From positions 44,782,727 to 44,846,726 of the forward strand of contig OZ022259.1 of assembly GCA_963978905.1 (NCBI GenBank): a stretch of DNA of 64,000 bases. The letters are read 5' to 3'. The number at the start of each line of letters is the position of its first letter. Position 1 is the stretch's first letter. Of the stretch, positions 10,931 through 20,899 are shown piece after piece. The stretch comes from Trichostrongylus colubriformis. Taxonomy: Eukaryota; Nematoda; Chromadorea; Rhabditida; Trichostrongylidae. The notes beneath the pieces are model-generated. The model was given only the letters and a program-made list of their open reading frames with translations, searched no databases and was not told the origin of the DNA. Both the position numbers and the translations under genes were made by a program.

Positions 10931-10992
10931 AGCTTCAATTTCCGATCGGTACATAATTCGCACAAAAGGCAAAGTGCAGTAACAGTTACTGT

Positions 10993-11829
10993 TCAAAGGA
11001 ATCGTCCACGGAAAAATTAGTTTCTGTGTTACCTTTCTATTCATGTTGTATTTGCCTAATAAGAGCCGCTAGCAAAGTTTCTTGCGAAAAGGTGAGAATT
11101 CGGCTGAATATAGCTCCCCAATACACAAGATTATAAGTTTCCGACGCGGCGCTTGATTACAGTACCCCGTCTTCAGATTAAATGCAATCGCGCACGCACA
11201 CAAATACTGCGTTCCAGCAACTATAGAATAACCAGTTGATTTTCGAAAATAAAAAGAATAACTAGTTGATTTCCGCGCCCCCATGCAGTGAACTGCTAGT
11301 TTTGTAAGGGGTTTCAGGGTCAATCAAAGTCTGGAAAAGACGCAAAATTTTCACCCACGTCAGAGCTTCTTCAAAGTAAAACCACTGAAAGAAACACTAG
11401 CAGCTCACTGCACAGTTGGCGGAAATCAACTAGTTATTTTCGGTATACTGTCAATGCCGCATGTGTGTGCGTGCGCGCTTGCATTCAATCTGACGACAGG
11501 GTACTGTAATCAAGCGCCGCGTCGGAAACTTATAATCTTGTCCCAAATACTTGGCCGGTGGGCGGAGCCTCCGAGTAAAAGCCGCGTCCCGTCGCTTGCC
11601 GCAGTTGGGACCGGAGAATGGGATGTGTTTACGTAATTCCTACGATGTGTCTCGGATCGCGGCGGACGACGGGTAGAGCACTTGCTTGGAGGCCTCGCCC
11701 AGACTTTGTGGTGTTTTATCTTTGCAGGGTACACATTTTTCGCGTGAAACTTTGCATGCGGCCCGCATTAGGCAAATACAACACAACTATATGGGTAATA
11801 TGAAAATTCATTTTCCCGTGATTGATTCC
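10993..11829. mobile_element. Palindromic-end MITE D, copy 1, carrying a nested palindrome
   Basis: The inverted ends (CAAAGGAATCGTCCACGG and its partner near 11812-11829) extend through GTTGTATTTGCCTAAT and GCAAAGTTTC, about 110 bp. Copy 2 at 58841-59287 lacks the central insertion, so the element at 11125-11541 arrived later. Interior words (AGCTCCCCAA, TTGGC, AGCCGCGTCCCGTCG) match copy 2. There is no transposase frame. Confidence 0.75.
11125..11541. mobile_element. 417-bp palindromic insertion inside MITE D
   Basis: The arms start ACAAGATTATAAG and pair over roughly 150-180 bp (TTTCCGACGCGGCGCTTGAT, ACAGTACCC, GCGCACGCACACA). The flanks are CCAATAC on the left and CCAAATAC on the right, an imperfect 7-8 bp target duplication. 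MITE D copy 2 shows the uninterrupted site. It is non-coding and would give a long RNA hairpin if transcribed. Confidence 0.75.
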
Positions 11830-11913
11830 ACATGATATGGCGGGCTGAGCAAGGTGTTTAATATGTTTAGGCTGGTGGTAGGCATAGGGGGACATCTTTG
11901 TGTTTGAAGACAT

Positions 11914-11940
11914 TTCATTTCATTTCATTTATTACATGAG
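11914..11940 (-). repeat. TTTCA-type microsatellite, possible LINE tail
   Basis: CATTTCATTTCATTTCATTT reads on the minus strand as an AAATG-type tail. The adjoining few hundred bases to about 12340 may be the 3' end of a minus-strand non-LTR element, but no coding domain supports this. Confidence 0.35.
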
Positions 11941-12394
11941 GTAACTCATGCGAGGGGCCACAACAATCCCCAAGGACATGCTTTCAGCATGAGAGTTTTG
12001 GCTGTCAAAGCAGATATCGCACCGAATCGTTATGCGGCAAGTACACGGCAATCACGCAGTTTCGTTATGGTTCCTCACATGTGCGTGGCAAAAGCTCAGG
12101 AGCACGTGAATGCTGTCCTGGCTGATAGGAAGTGCGCCGCAACCACTGCACCATAGAGAGCAGGTTCTCACGGCGCTTAAAGGCAGTATTAGGGGAAAGT
12201 CGGACGTCGGACGAAAAATAAGAGAAGTAATGAGTTTGAAAGTCGAGGTGCCTAATAATACGATGGTGAAAAAACGGAAGGAAATATCAACAACCCGAGA
12301 AATAGGACCCGCGTCTCAGGTTGATTCCCGACGCGGACAACCTTACCGTCAAGTGTCGGGTAGTTCTCATTAGCATGTTGCCAATAAACCCGAG

Positions 12395-12790
12395 GAATGT
12401 TTGGAAATACGACAGCATCTGCTTTCTGAAGTGAGCTTCAAGCTAAAACTGCGAAAGCGAACCGCAAAACCTGCGATCCTGTCGCATCTCCTTGGCCGCT
12501 CCCACCCCAGTCAATCGGGAATTACGTCATCGGGAGGCGGGACCGCTGTGTCCAAGAGGCGGAACAGCTGCATGGTTGCGGCGTTTTGCAGGGTTTCTAC
12601 AGCTTGAAGGAGCGCTTTTTCACCGGGATTTCGCCACCTCAGCCAGTCGGGAATGACGTCACTCGGAGGCGGGGTCGGTCATCCATTGACGTTAACTGTT
12701 AACCGTTGCACCGTTTCTACAGCTCGCGGCGCGTCTTTTCACCGCGATTTCACCACAGATAGCCTTCTTAGACCTATAGTTTCCATGTAA
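12395..12790 (+). repeat. GC-rich repeat family H, with an internal tandem duplication
   Basis: Three diverged sub-units share CAGTCGGGAATGACGTCA, GGAGGCGGG, GTTTCTACAGC and TTTTCACCGGGATTTC words. The related inverted copy lies at 10170-10460. The unit is GC-rich against its surroundings. Confidence 0.6.
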
Positions 12791-12859
12791 GTGACTTGTA
12801 AGTTCTTTTAGGGGTTTCTCAATAATCACATCACCCCTAATGCTGTCTTTAAATATTTT

Positions 12860-12872
12860 GTCTGATTGCTGA
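12860..12872 (+). repeat. Target-site duplication of RTE-B, left copy
   Basis: GTCTGATTGCTGA is repeated exactly at 14232-14244. Confidence 0.85.
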
Positions 12873-14231
12873 CAGAGAAGATCTATCCAACTACCGTCCC
12901 ATAGCCCTTCTGCCGGTGCTGTACAAAGTTTTCACACGTTGCGTTCTTGCACGCATAAGAAGAACACTTGATGAAGCGCAACCGGTAGAACAAGCAGGAT
13001 TCCTTCGCACGTATAGCACACTGGACCATATCGCCACTTGCTGTCGGTTGATCGAAGTAGCCCAGGAATATCACATGCCGCTGGTGCTTACTTTTATAGA
13101 CTACAAGAAGGCGTTCGATTTGGTGGAACCCGTGAAAGTGTGGAAAGCGCTGGAAGAGCAAGGCGTGGAGAGGCGCTACGTGAATGTGCTTGTCAAGTGC
13201 TACACAGATTGCATGACGGTGTTACGGCCTTATCATAAAGATATCGAGGTAGCTGTGGTGAAAGGAGTTCGGCAGGGAGACCCCATCTCTCCAACTTTTT
13301 TCTCTGCCTGCCTCGAATCCACGATTCGTCGCTGCGACTGGTGCCAATATGGAGTTAACATCGACGGAGAGCGCCTGAACCATCTGCGATTTGCGGACGA
13401 CGTCGTGCTGATAACCAGTTCACCTGAGGAGGCCAACGCGATGCTCTGCAGTTTGGATGCAGAAGGCTCGAATGAGGCCTTGTGATCAACAAGTCCAAAA
13501 CGAAGGTCATGAGGAACGTCTACACAAGGCAGACTCCTATGATTCTGAACGGAGATCTGGTCGAGGACGTCAGCGAATACGTCTACCTAGGGCGTCTACT
13601 GAACATGAAGAACGATCTGAAACCGGAGCTAGCAAGGCGTCGGAAAGCGGTCTGGTCAGCGTTCAACTCCATCAAAACCGTCGTTGAAGTCACGAAGGAC
13701 ACGAGGCTCAAGGCTGTGCTGTTTGACTCGGTAGTCCTACCAGCCATGTGCTACGGATGCGGAACGTGGGCGCATACGAAATCCAACGAAGACGAACTCA
13801 GAACACTCCAGGCTTCTCTAGAGCGTCGGCTTGTCGGACTTACTCTTTCACGTCAGCGCGAACTCGGCCTCCATAACGCCGACATGAGGCTAAGATCTAA
13901 AGTACGAGATGTGGTTCAACACTGCGACGAGGCGAAACACAGGTTTGCCGGACATCTGATGAGGCGAGACGACGGCCGATGGAGCACAACAACTATGTTG
14001 TGGTACCCTCGTCACCACAAACGTCCACCTGGTCGTCCGCCCACGAGATGGTCCGATTCGCTTGCTTTCCGAAACAACGTCCGAGATCCCGTTTCGTTTG
14101 AGACTGTCGTGCACTGGACGACGATTGCGAAGGACCGTACCGTTCACTGTGGAAGAGAAGTTGGGACCCGCGCAAGGCCAACCGCCGTGCTGAAGGACGG
14201 GTCGCCTAAGTAACCTAAGTGACCTAAGTAA
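12873..14231 (+). mobile_element. 5'-truncated RTE-clade retrotransposon (RTE-B)
   Basis: The insert begins inside the reverse transcriptase and ends in a CTAAGTAACC/CTAAGTGACC simple-repeat tail. Exact 13-bp duplications flank it. A 5' truncation with an intact 3' tail is the usual product of incomplete target-primed reverse transcription. It is much better conserved than RTE-A, and the RT motifs differ, so it is a separate lineage. Confidence 0.92.
12874..14213 (+). pseudogene. RTE-B reverse transcriptase, truncated and once frameshifted
   Basis: In order: EDLSNYRPIALLPVLYK, RRTLDEAQPVEQAGF, FIDYKKAFDLV, VRQGDPISPTFFSACLE and HLRFADDVVLI. The polymerase active site (FADD) is intact. The frame ends at a TGA at 13483-13485, and homology resumes at once in another frame with INKSKTKVM. 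The C-terminal region follows: YVYLGRLLNMK, VLPAMCYGCGTW, RFAGHLMRRDDGRW and PPGRPPTRWSD, ending at 14213. One indel near 13480 therefore separates the halves. The endonuclease domain is absent because the copy starts mid-RT. Confidence 0.9.
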
Positions 14232-14244
14232 GTCTGATTGCTGA
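14232..14244 (+). repeat. Target-site duplication of RTE-B, right copy
   Basis: Exact copy of 12860-12872, directly after the simple-repeat tail. Confidence 0.85.
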
Positions 14245-14334
14245 ACACTCTGCCTTTCGCAGTACTCATCGGAGTGTGATACGGTGTTCTAATTGCTTTC
14301 GCAAACTTGGAGACTACCATGCCCCGAAAAAAAG

Positions 14335-14840
14335 AGGGTACAATGATTCCGCTACACTTTCGGTGCTACATGTGTAAGCACTGTATGGGGTGTGTACCCG
14401 TGTCAGGATTTCGCACGACGACGAGCGGCGTGCGTCGCAGTGTGTACGAGCTATGCGTGTCGGCGTAGTCGAGTCTTATTACATGGCAATGCTAGAGGCG
14501 CGATACGCAGTTGGCTTGTAGCTTCGGGACCTAACAACATGGCGCCTTTAGCTTGATTCGCTTGCAACATGTCGCGGTGCGAAATCCTGACATAAGGGTC
14601 ACATCCCACTGTATGCAAACGCTATGACCACTTTGACCATCTACCCACGTCAGAATCACCACAGACAACAGTGTCTGAAATGCATCTGAACACTTTTGAG
14701 AACCAGATTTGGGATCTGCCTGGAGGAGAATAACCCATCCTGAAAATTACATTTTCATCAACCCGGAGTTGATCCCGAGTCTGTACCGTGGGAGGGTATA
14801 ATGATACCGCTACACCATTGGTGCCACACATGCAGGTGAG
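14335..14840 (+). repeat. Two direct copies of short repeat E
   Basis: GAGGGTACAATGATTCCGCT (14334 on) and GGAGGGTATAATGATACCGC (14790 on) start related blocks, each followed by ACAC and GGTGC[TC]ACA words. An inverted copy lies at 10850-10930. A 152-codon open frame overlapping the second copy (14788-15246) contains CCTCC-rich direct repeats and no recognisable domain. Confidence 0.45.
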
Positions 14841-15249
14841 GCTACTCACGCCGGAAAACCACTTCGCGGCGGTGCACTCACGGCGCCACCAGTACGACTT
14901 GCGAATCGATTGCCCTGAGAGCCCAGCAGAGCGATGCTGCCTTACATCTGCGCTTCCATTCATGCCACAGTGCCTCCTGCACCCATGCCGCCCTGCCTCC
15001 TCCACCCATCGCACACTGCCTCGCTTGACGGCTGTCTGTGTGACACATTGCGCAAACGTACCGGATATAGTCCCGGGCCTGGTTCATCGCGCAACGGAGA
15101 GCAAGCAGGATGGTAAGAGGATTGGCTACCAACTGGCTACGGTAGCTTCACGTGGTTATAAAGGAATTTTAAGATATGGTATGCACAGAGTCAATGTATC
15201 TCAACTACACTGGTGGCAGGAGTACAGTGGTTTTCTGAATAAATAGTCT

Positions 15250-16666
15250 TGCAATGCCTGTGGCATGCAAGCCGCGAATATCACTTTGATACCAACGTAA
15301 TATTCGTGTTCAGGTCGAACAACCCAGGGGAAGTCTTCAGTTACACACATCGAAATTCCTTGTCAAATTTCTAAAAATTCGTGGGCAAGTGAATGGCAAC
15401 GCGTTTAGCAAAGGGGAGTCACCGACCCTGCCCGAAAATGCTCTTGTTGGCTTGCCACGTGCACTGCACTTGCATTACGCATGTTTCGGTTATCTTCGTT
15501 ACAACTGTTAGATTTCTTCGAAAAATGAGAGAATGACAATTACTCATCCTTATGACCACCCTACTTCTCTCAAACTGGACTAAATACGCGATATGGTCAA
15601 ACCTCATCGCGCGACAGTTCAACTTCTGGATACAATTCTCACATTAGTTTTGCTCAAAAAAGACCTACACTTGTCACGAAAGTTTTTTGTTCATTCAGTA
15701 AAACCTCCAAGCTTCATTCACAGAGCTCAATTTTGGCAAATATAAAGAGCAAATCTTACCTCATCGACTCAAGACGCATACGGTGATGTGCATCTCATTG
15801 CGAATGGCCATGTTGACCTATTAAGAAATCCGTGTAAGGTACCAGAATGTTAAGTCATAACAAAGCCCGTATTTCATAATGCATATTTTTATTTATATCA
15901 ACGTTTTATTCATATAAAACCACAAACGTCGAATATCGATAAAGTTGCACACCGCGGGATAAACTGCAAGCAAAGTTCTCCATGATGACTCATAGTAAGC
16001 AAACTTTGACTGCATAGCCCGCTTCGACCTGCCCGTTGTAGTTTCCGTTTTCATATTTGTAATTCGAATTCAAAACTTTATCAACGTGCCTAGGACTATA
16101 GTCAAATTCCCACTGGAATTTGGTGCCCTTCCCTGGCTAGTGGTACAGATAAGACAGACATTTTTTGCCTTTGTCTTGTCTGGCCATTGCATCGTCAACT
16201 GTGGTGACCAACCTGAGAGATTCAAAAAAAACTGTTCGTAGGATGTCAGATATAATTAAATCAGTGATATAAAATATTAAATTTTTGCAAGAAGCAAAGA
16301 CAACCTGAGATCATATCAAAATGGTCACATAAGGAAGCTTAATAAGAAAACTTCCAGTTCCTCGCTTTCGCCGAATAGAGAAAACTTGCAGGAACCATGC
16401 TATGACACTAACTGGAGATGGCACTCTAGTCTTTATTCTCCTACTGCCTAGATCACGAAGAAATCAAGCACATAGAATGTTCACTCTCATGTGGAGCTTG
16501 CACTCTAAGAAAGCATGGCAACAAAGGTACGACGTTTCACCATAACTTGAAGTACTTCAAAATAGCACTTGCTGTCGATGTAAATATCTGCCTATGATAT
16601 GAGTCATCTTTTAAGAATATGGTTCTGAAAATTGTTTGGGCTCATTTGAGTAACGTAATGTTATTT
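15250..16666. other. No supported gene
   Basis: AT-rich spacer. Only short frames; no terminal repeats or splice-linked exons were seen. Confidence 0.35.
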
Positions 16667-16668
16667 TA

Positions 16669-17525
16669 TTAGGGTGTCCACAAAGTTCGTTGGCCATTTG
16701 TAAACAGCGTCGCGTTACGCAACACGTTGTGATTTTGCATAATGATTTCGCAATACTGAAAGTACTCGCAATGGGCTATCTTCTGAACTCGCTAGCTCTC
16801 AATTTCCTTTCCTGCTCTTCCCACAATAAAGCAGTGAAGATGAGTGATAGTCACCACTACTACTACAACCTGGGTATCTCCAGACGTCAGGCCACGACCA
16901 GGAGTCAGCAGTTTGGTGATAACACCCCTTCTAAGAACTGAATGTCAAAATGGTGGACTCGCTTCACCAATGGAAACTATGGCATCGAAGATAAGAATCA
17001 GTGATAAGTGATAAAATCAGTGGCGTCGTCCACTACAGCATCCTATCCAACAATGCCACAGTGACGGCAGAGACCCTATCTTAATAATTGCAGGAGGTCA
17101 AGGTGAAAGCTGCCGCCTTGTCCCAGAAACTTGCAAATCCGTGGTTGCTCTGGGACAAGGCCCGCCCCCACGAAGCGAAAGATACTCAGGGCGTCCTGGA
17201 CAGGCTGGGCATCAACACGGTCACCCATCCACAGTATAGCACGGACATCAGTCCATGCGATTTCTACATCTTCCGGTCCATGCAAAATTTCTTGGACGGA
17301 AAACAGCTGAAGAACGAGGGCGACCTCGAGGACGTGATCGAGGACTGGGTCGAGTCGCGGCCGGCCGGCTTTTGGGAGGATCGAGTTGCCTCTCTACCCG
17401 TTCGCTGGCGAAGGGTGCTGGGTATGTATTGAGATTATATCATGGACCGGTAAGTTCAACTTGGTGAGCTATCTTTACAAGCTCTGGAAAAAACGAATGG
17501 CCAACGAGCTTTGTGGACACCCTAA
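16669..17525 (+). mobile_element. Mariner-family transposon, internally deleted
   Basis: TA dinucleotides (16667-16668 and 17526-17527) flank inverted termini TTAGGGTGTCCACAAAG that match over about 30 bp with one mismatch. At 857 bp it is shorter than the usual 1.3 kb mariner. A helix-turn-helix-like start (around 16840-16940) and the transposase C-terminus remain, so the middle is lost. Confidence 0.88.
17088..17432 (+). pseudogene. Mariner transposase C-terminal fragment
   Basis: LLWDKARPHEAK corresponds to the mariner HDNARPH block and keeps its Asp. HPQYSTDISPCDFYIF corresponds to HPPYSPDLSPCDYHLF and keeps the last catalytic Asp. The first Asp region is missing. The fragment ends 93 bp before the right terminus of the element, as expected for transposase followed by a short 3' UTR. 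Confidence 0.88.
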
Positions 17526-17620
17526 TACATTGCAGCTCTTACAAAGTGACATCGAACACTCTTGCACAGTGAGCTAGGTGTACGGTAGCATTTGCAGATA
17601 TATTTGTCATGTTTCCATTT

Positions 17621-17654
17621 TATCTATTTATTTATTTATTTATTTATTTATTTC
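17621..17654. repeat. (TTTA)n microsatellite
   Basis: About eight TTTA units. Read on the minus strand it is a TAAA tail, so the adjoining 154-codon minus-strand frame (17648-18112) could belong to the 3' part of a non-LTR element, but no RT motif was recognised. Confidence 0.7.
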
Positions 17655-18135
17655 GATTCACCAATGGGTGCACAATGAAACAGAAGATCAAAGGTGTGAA
17701 AGGCATTGGCATGGTAACATCTACACATGGGCTCAGCATTGTATAATATAAAAAAAATCAAATAAGAACAATATTGTATGTGTTGTGCGCTTCTAAATGA
17801 GGTGGCAACAAACTGATATAGCAAAATTGAAGTCACCATTAGGCACATACACAGGTTAATATTATTATTTTTGTTTGCGAGGCGACCGGAAAAAAACAGT
17901 CTACTACAAAAAGATTGGTCATTTACATTGAACTGCCAGCAAAGTAACCGAGCCTGGGGCCGCAGCATGTAGGGCGGAGGCAGGTTGCATCCTATTAACC
18001 TAAGCACAGAAACTGAAACACTAGATTTATGCACAGCATCAATTGATTTATTTAGAACAAGGGTGCTATTCGTGGTTCCACATCCAGAATGAGCCAAAAC
18101 AGAAAGACACACTCAGATAATCACTCGCACCTTAA

Positions 18136-18511
18136 AGACAGTGTTCGGGATAATTCGGTTGTATCATTCATTCTAGTCTTTGATAATGACCGGTGGACGT
18201 TTCAACCACGAAAGCTGACACGTCAAGCACCACGTCATATCGATCGATACGGCTTTGGTACGATACGATAAGTATCATTCAACTATCACAGTCATTACTC
18301 TACACCTCAATCATTCTTCGACAAAGTCGACCCTAGGGGGCGGGCTGCCCTAACCAAGGCGGCTTGCCCTCATGAGGCCGCCTCCGACACAGCTCTTGGG
18401 GGCTCCATCCGCGGAGGACTTCTCCGTACCTAGGCCTTTCAAACCCGTATATTTACAATAAATAACTCTTTTTGGGATTCCCTATCACCCGCATTATCCC
18501 GAACACTGTCT
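18136..18511. mobile_element. 376-bp TTAA-flanked MITE (family K)
   Basis: TTAA at 18132-18135 and 18512-18515 flanks inverted ends AGACAGTGTTCGGGATAAT. TTAA duplications are typical of piggyBac-type transposition and of nematode palindromic TTAA elements. The interior has a GC-rich patch (18335-18430) and no coding frame. Confidence 0.85.
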
Positions 18512-18519
18512 TTAATAAT

Positions 18520-19370
18520 CATTTTCCGGTTTCTTCGCAGAGAGATGACGTGCAAAGCTTGCAGGCATTTGATGTTTATCTTCTGCCCATGTCATATACT
18601 GCAACGTTAAGCTGATGATGTACTCTAACACCTTCTTTGAGGATAAACGGTTGTTTACCTTTGGTGACTTCGACCGAACATTTCCCCTTACGTCGGAATC
18701 ACGCGTAGCGGCGTGCGACGCGCAAAGCTTGGGCGCAGAATGGCTGGACTCGGTTGGAAGTGCGTATAATTGAGTGAGAGAGACGGCGACCGTGTCCCAC
18801 GCCTTTTTGTAATCATTTCGCAGCTAAATTGCACGTTTTTAATCTGGGTTCATTTCAATGAAGAACTCAACGTTTCCAACATTGGTTGATGACGATGTTT
18901 CGCATGAAATCACACCATTTCCTAAGCTATGGGATGCAACATTCAATATCGTGCTTAAATGGAGTACTGCTGGCCAGGTTGCTGAAGGTTAATCATATAG
19001 AACCCCAAAAAACGGAAATGGAACCCCAGACAGTTCATGACATCCAAAAATTGTCACAAAAGAGAACAGGCGGTAATTCTATATACGATGGTTCTAGCGA
19101 AAAGCTCGCTCAAGACTTCAGTACGAAGATTCTGAAAAAAACAGTTTTCCCGTTTTCTGCTTCTTTTCACTACACGTTTAAAATAACATTGAAAAGTAAG
19201 AGCGATGATAGCATAGGAAATGGAATGGATGCATGTGAAAGGTTATCATCAATTAACAGCGAACTGAAAACGTTGAGATATGTCAAAAGGAATGAAAAGA
19301 GAATGAAAATGAATTTATCCAGCGGAGAAGTGGATAAAACTATGCATAGGACACGGTGACCGTTGTACAA
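18520..19370. other. No confident gene; one 157-codon open frame
   Basis: The plus-strand frame 18886-19359 is basic and lysine/serine rich, with no domain I recognise and no matching splice signals. It may be chance. Confidence 0.3.
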
Positions 19371-19371
19371 G

Positions 19372-19440
19372 ACGGATTTGGAAGCAGGGTCAAGCCTCCG
19401 TTGAGGACTCCTCAACGGGGGGGTCGTAATTGTTGAGGTA
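19372..19440 (+). repeat. G-run repeat family L, copy
   Basis: GCAGGGTCAAGC, a small palindrome GAGGACTCCTC, and GGGGGGGTCGTAATT. Related segments lie at 20815-20895, 23950-24060, 27428-27510 and 52213-52275. Confidence 0.45.
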
Positions 19441-19699
19441 GGCAGTGATCAGCAGAATTTCTCAGGCAAAGGGTCTAAAGTGTCAGGGGAGAAGTGTTTA
19501 AATTGACTAAATGGGTTCGAACCCAAAACTAGTTTAACTTAATCATCATGGAAACCTCATGCATGGCGCAATCCACAACGAAACCGGCCAGTACCAATAA
19601 CTCTTTCGCTGGTCCGCTGACACCGAAAAACCACGTACAGAGACACCTCCGGAATTAACCGATAAGCCATGGAAAGCGATCTATCAACGGGTACCACCG

Positions 19700-20380
19700 T
19701 GGATTGACACTCCAGAAACAATGGCATGAAAGCGGAAAATTAGCTGATATGGACTTCTTTCATATCTTACTACGATCGCAAGTACGTAATCTAGTGTTAG
19801 CGGCCACTATGCGGACCGGAAAAACGTTTGTATTCATTGAGAATGTGGATGAAATCCTCATGCATGGCGCATCCCACAGAAAAGCGACCGACGCTTCTCG
19901 CCTTCCCGCTAGGCCTCCGAGAGCGAAGGATGCATACTGGAAAAATTTCAGTAACAGTGAATCAATCTTCGGAAGAATGTTGGAAAGATCTCGCGAATTC
20001 GACGAAAAAAAGCTTTCCTCAACTGGCTTTCCTGAATTTTTCTCGCTCGGTTTTTGAGATATGGCACAGCTCTGGAAGTCATTCGAAAGCGGCAACCTCG
20101 CAGACCCGGCCTCATCAAAAAGAACTCATATGGTTAAGTTTGAAGGAAGCTATGGCCATTTCCGTGAAATACTTAGAAATTTTCCTCATCAAATCCTCAT
20201 CAACCTTCCCTCAAACCGACTTCCTTCATTTGAAGATATAGCATGATTGAGGTAGTCATTCGAAAGCGACAACCTAGCAGACCCTGCTTCACCAAAACGA
20301 ACTCATATGGTTAAGTTTGAAGGAAGTTATGGCCATTTCAGTGAAACACATCGAAATTTTCCTCATCAGATCCTCCTCTG
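19700..20380 (+). repeat. Diverged repeat with a 175-bp tandem duplication
   Basis: Units starting at 20057 and 20232 share TAGTCATTCGAAAGCGRCAA-type words, then AACTCATATGGTTAAGTTTG and AGTTATGGCCATTTC. Similar but diverged units occur at 25840-26240. A CTCATGCATGGCGCA word occurs near 19558 and again near 19858. Confidence 0.6.
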
Positions 20381-20814
20381 GAAACCCATATCGAGAACTA
20401 ATGTAAGCAACCATTGGAGCAAGCAAGTGGCCAATAGATAGGTCTAAGGGAGTTATTAGGAAAACAGTTTACAGCTGTTTGAAAGATGGGCTCTAGGTAA
20501 AGTTTGAAGTATTTCCAAAATGTTGGAATTTAGTATGGATACCGCGCTCCATCGTGATCCGCGTCGCGTAAAAGCCGATGATGCCCGCTTCAGATCAATT
20601 ATTTACTACCCTACTTTCCTATTTTTATTTACTACTCCACTCCTCACCGATTACACTCCTTTTGCGTATATTTCGCTGAGGCGCGTGTCAAGAATCCTCT
20701 AGCTCCGAAAATTACCTTTCTTGAGTAGTAAACGACCATTTCGTATGATCAGGTTTTTGACTTCATATAAGCTAGGTATTATCCATCCAAAATAACAGTA
20801 ACAGACGTAAAAGA

Positions 20815-20895
20815 GGAGGGGGTCGTATTGAGATCCCCTTTTGGGGGGTCATATTTTTTGAAAATTTTCCTTATCTGGACGCTTGACCCTGTTTA
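20815..20895 (+). repeat. G-run repeat family L, copy
   Basis: GGGGGTCGTATTGAGATCCC and GGGGGGTCATATTTTTTG precede GAAAATTTTCC and GACGCTTGACCCTG. The last part matches 52213-52275 inverted. Confidence 0.45.
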
Positions 20896-20899
20896 GAAG

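Noticed and set aside
14788..15246. 152-codon plus-strand frame
   Set aside because: It overlaps repeat E and a CCTCC-rich direct repeat. There is no domain or splice context.
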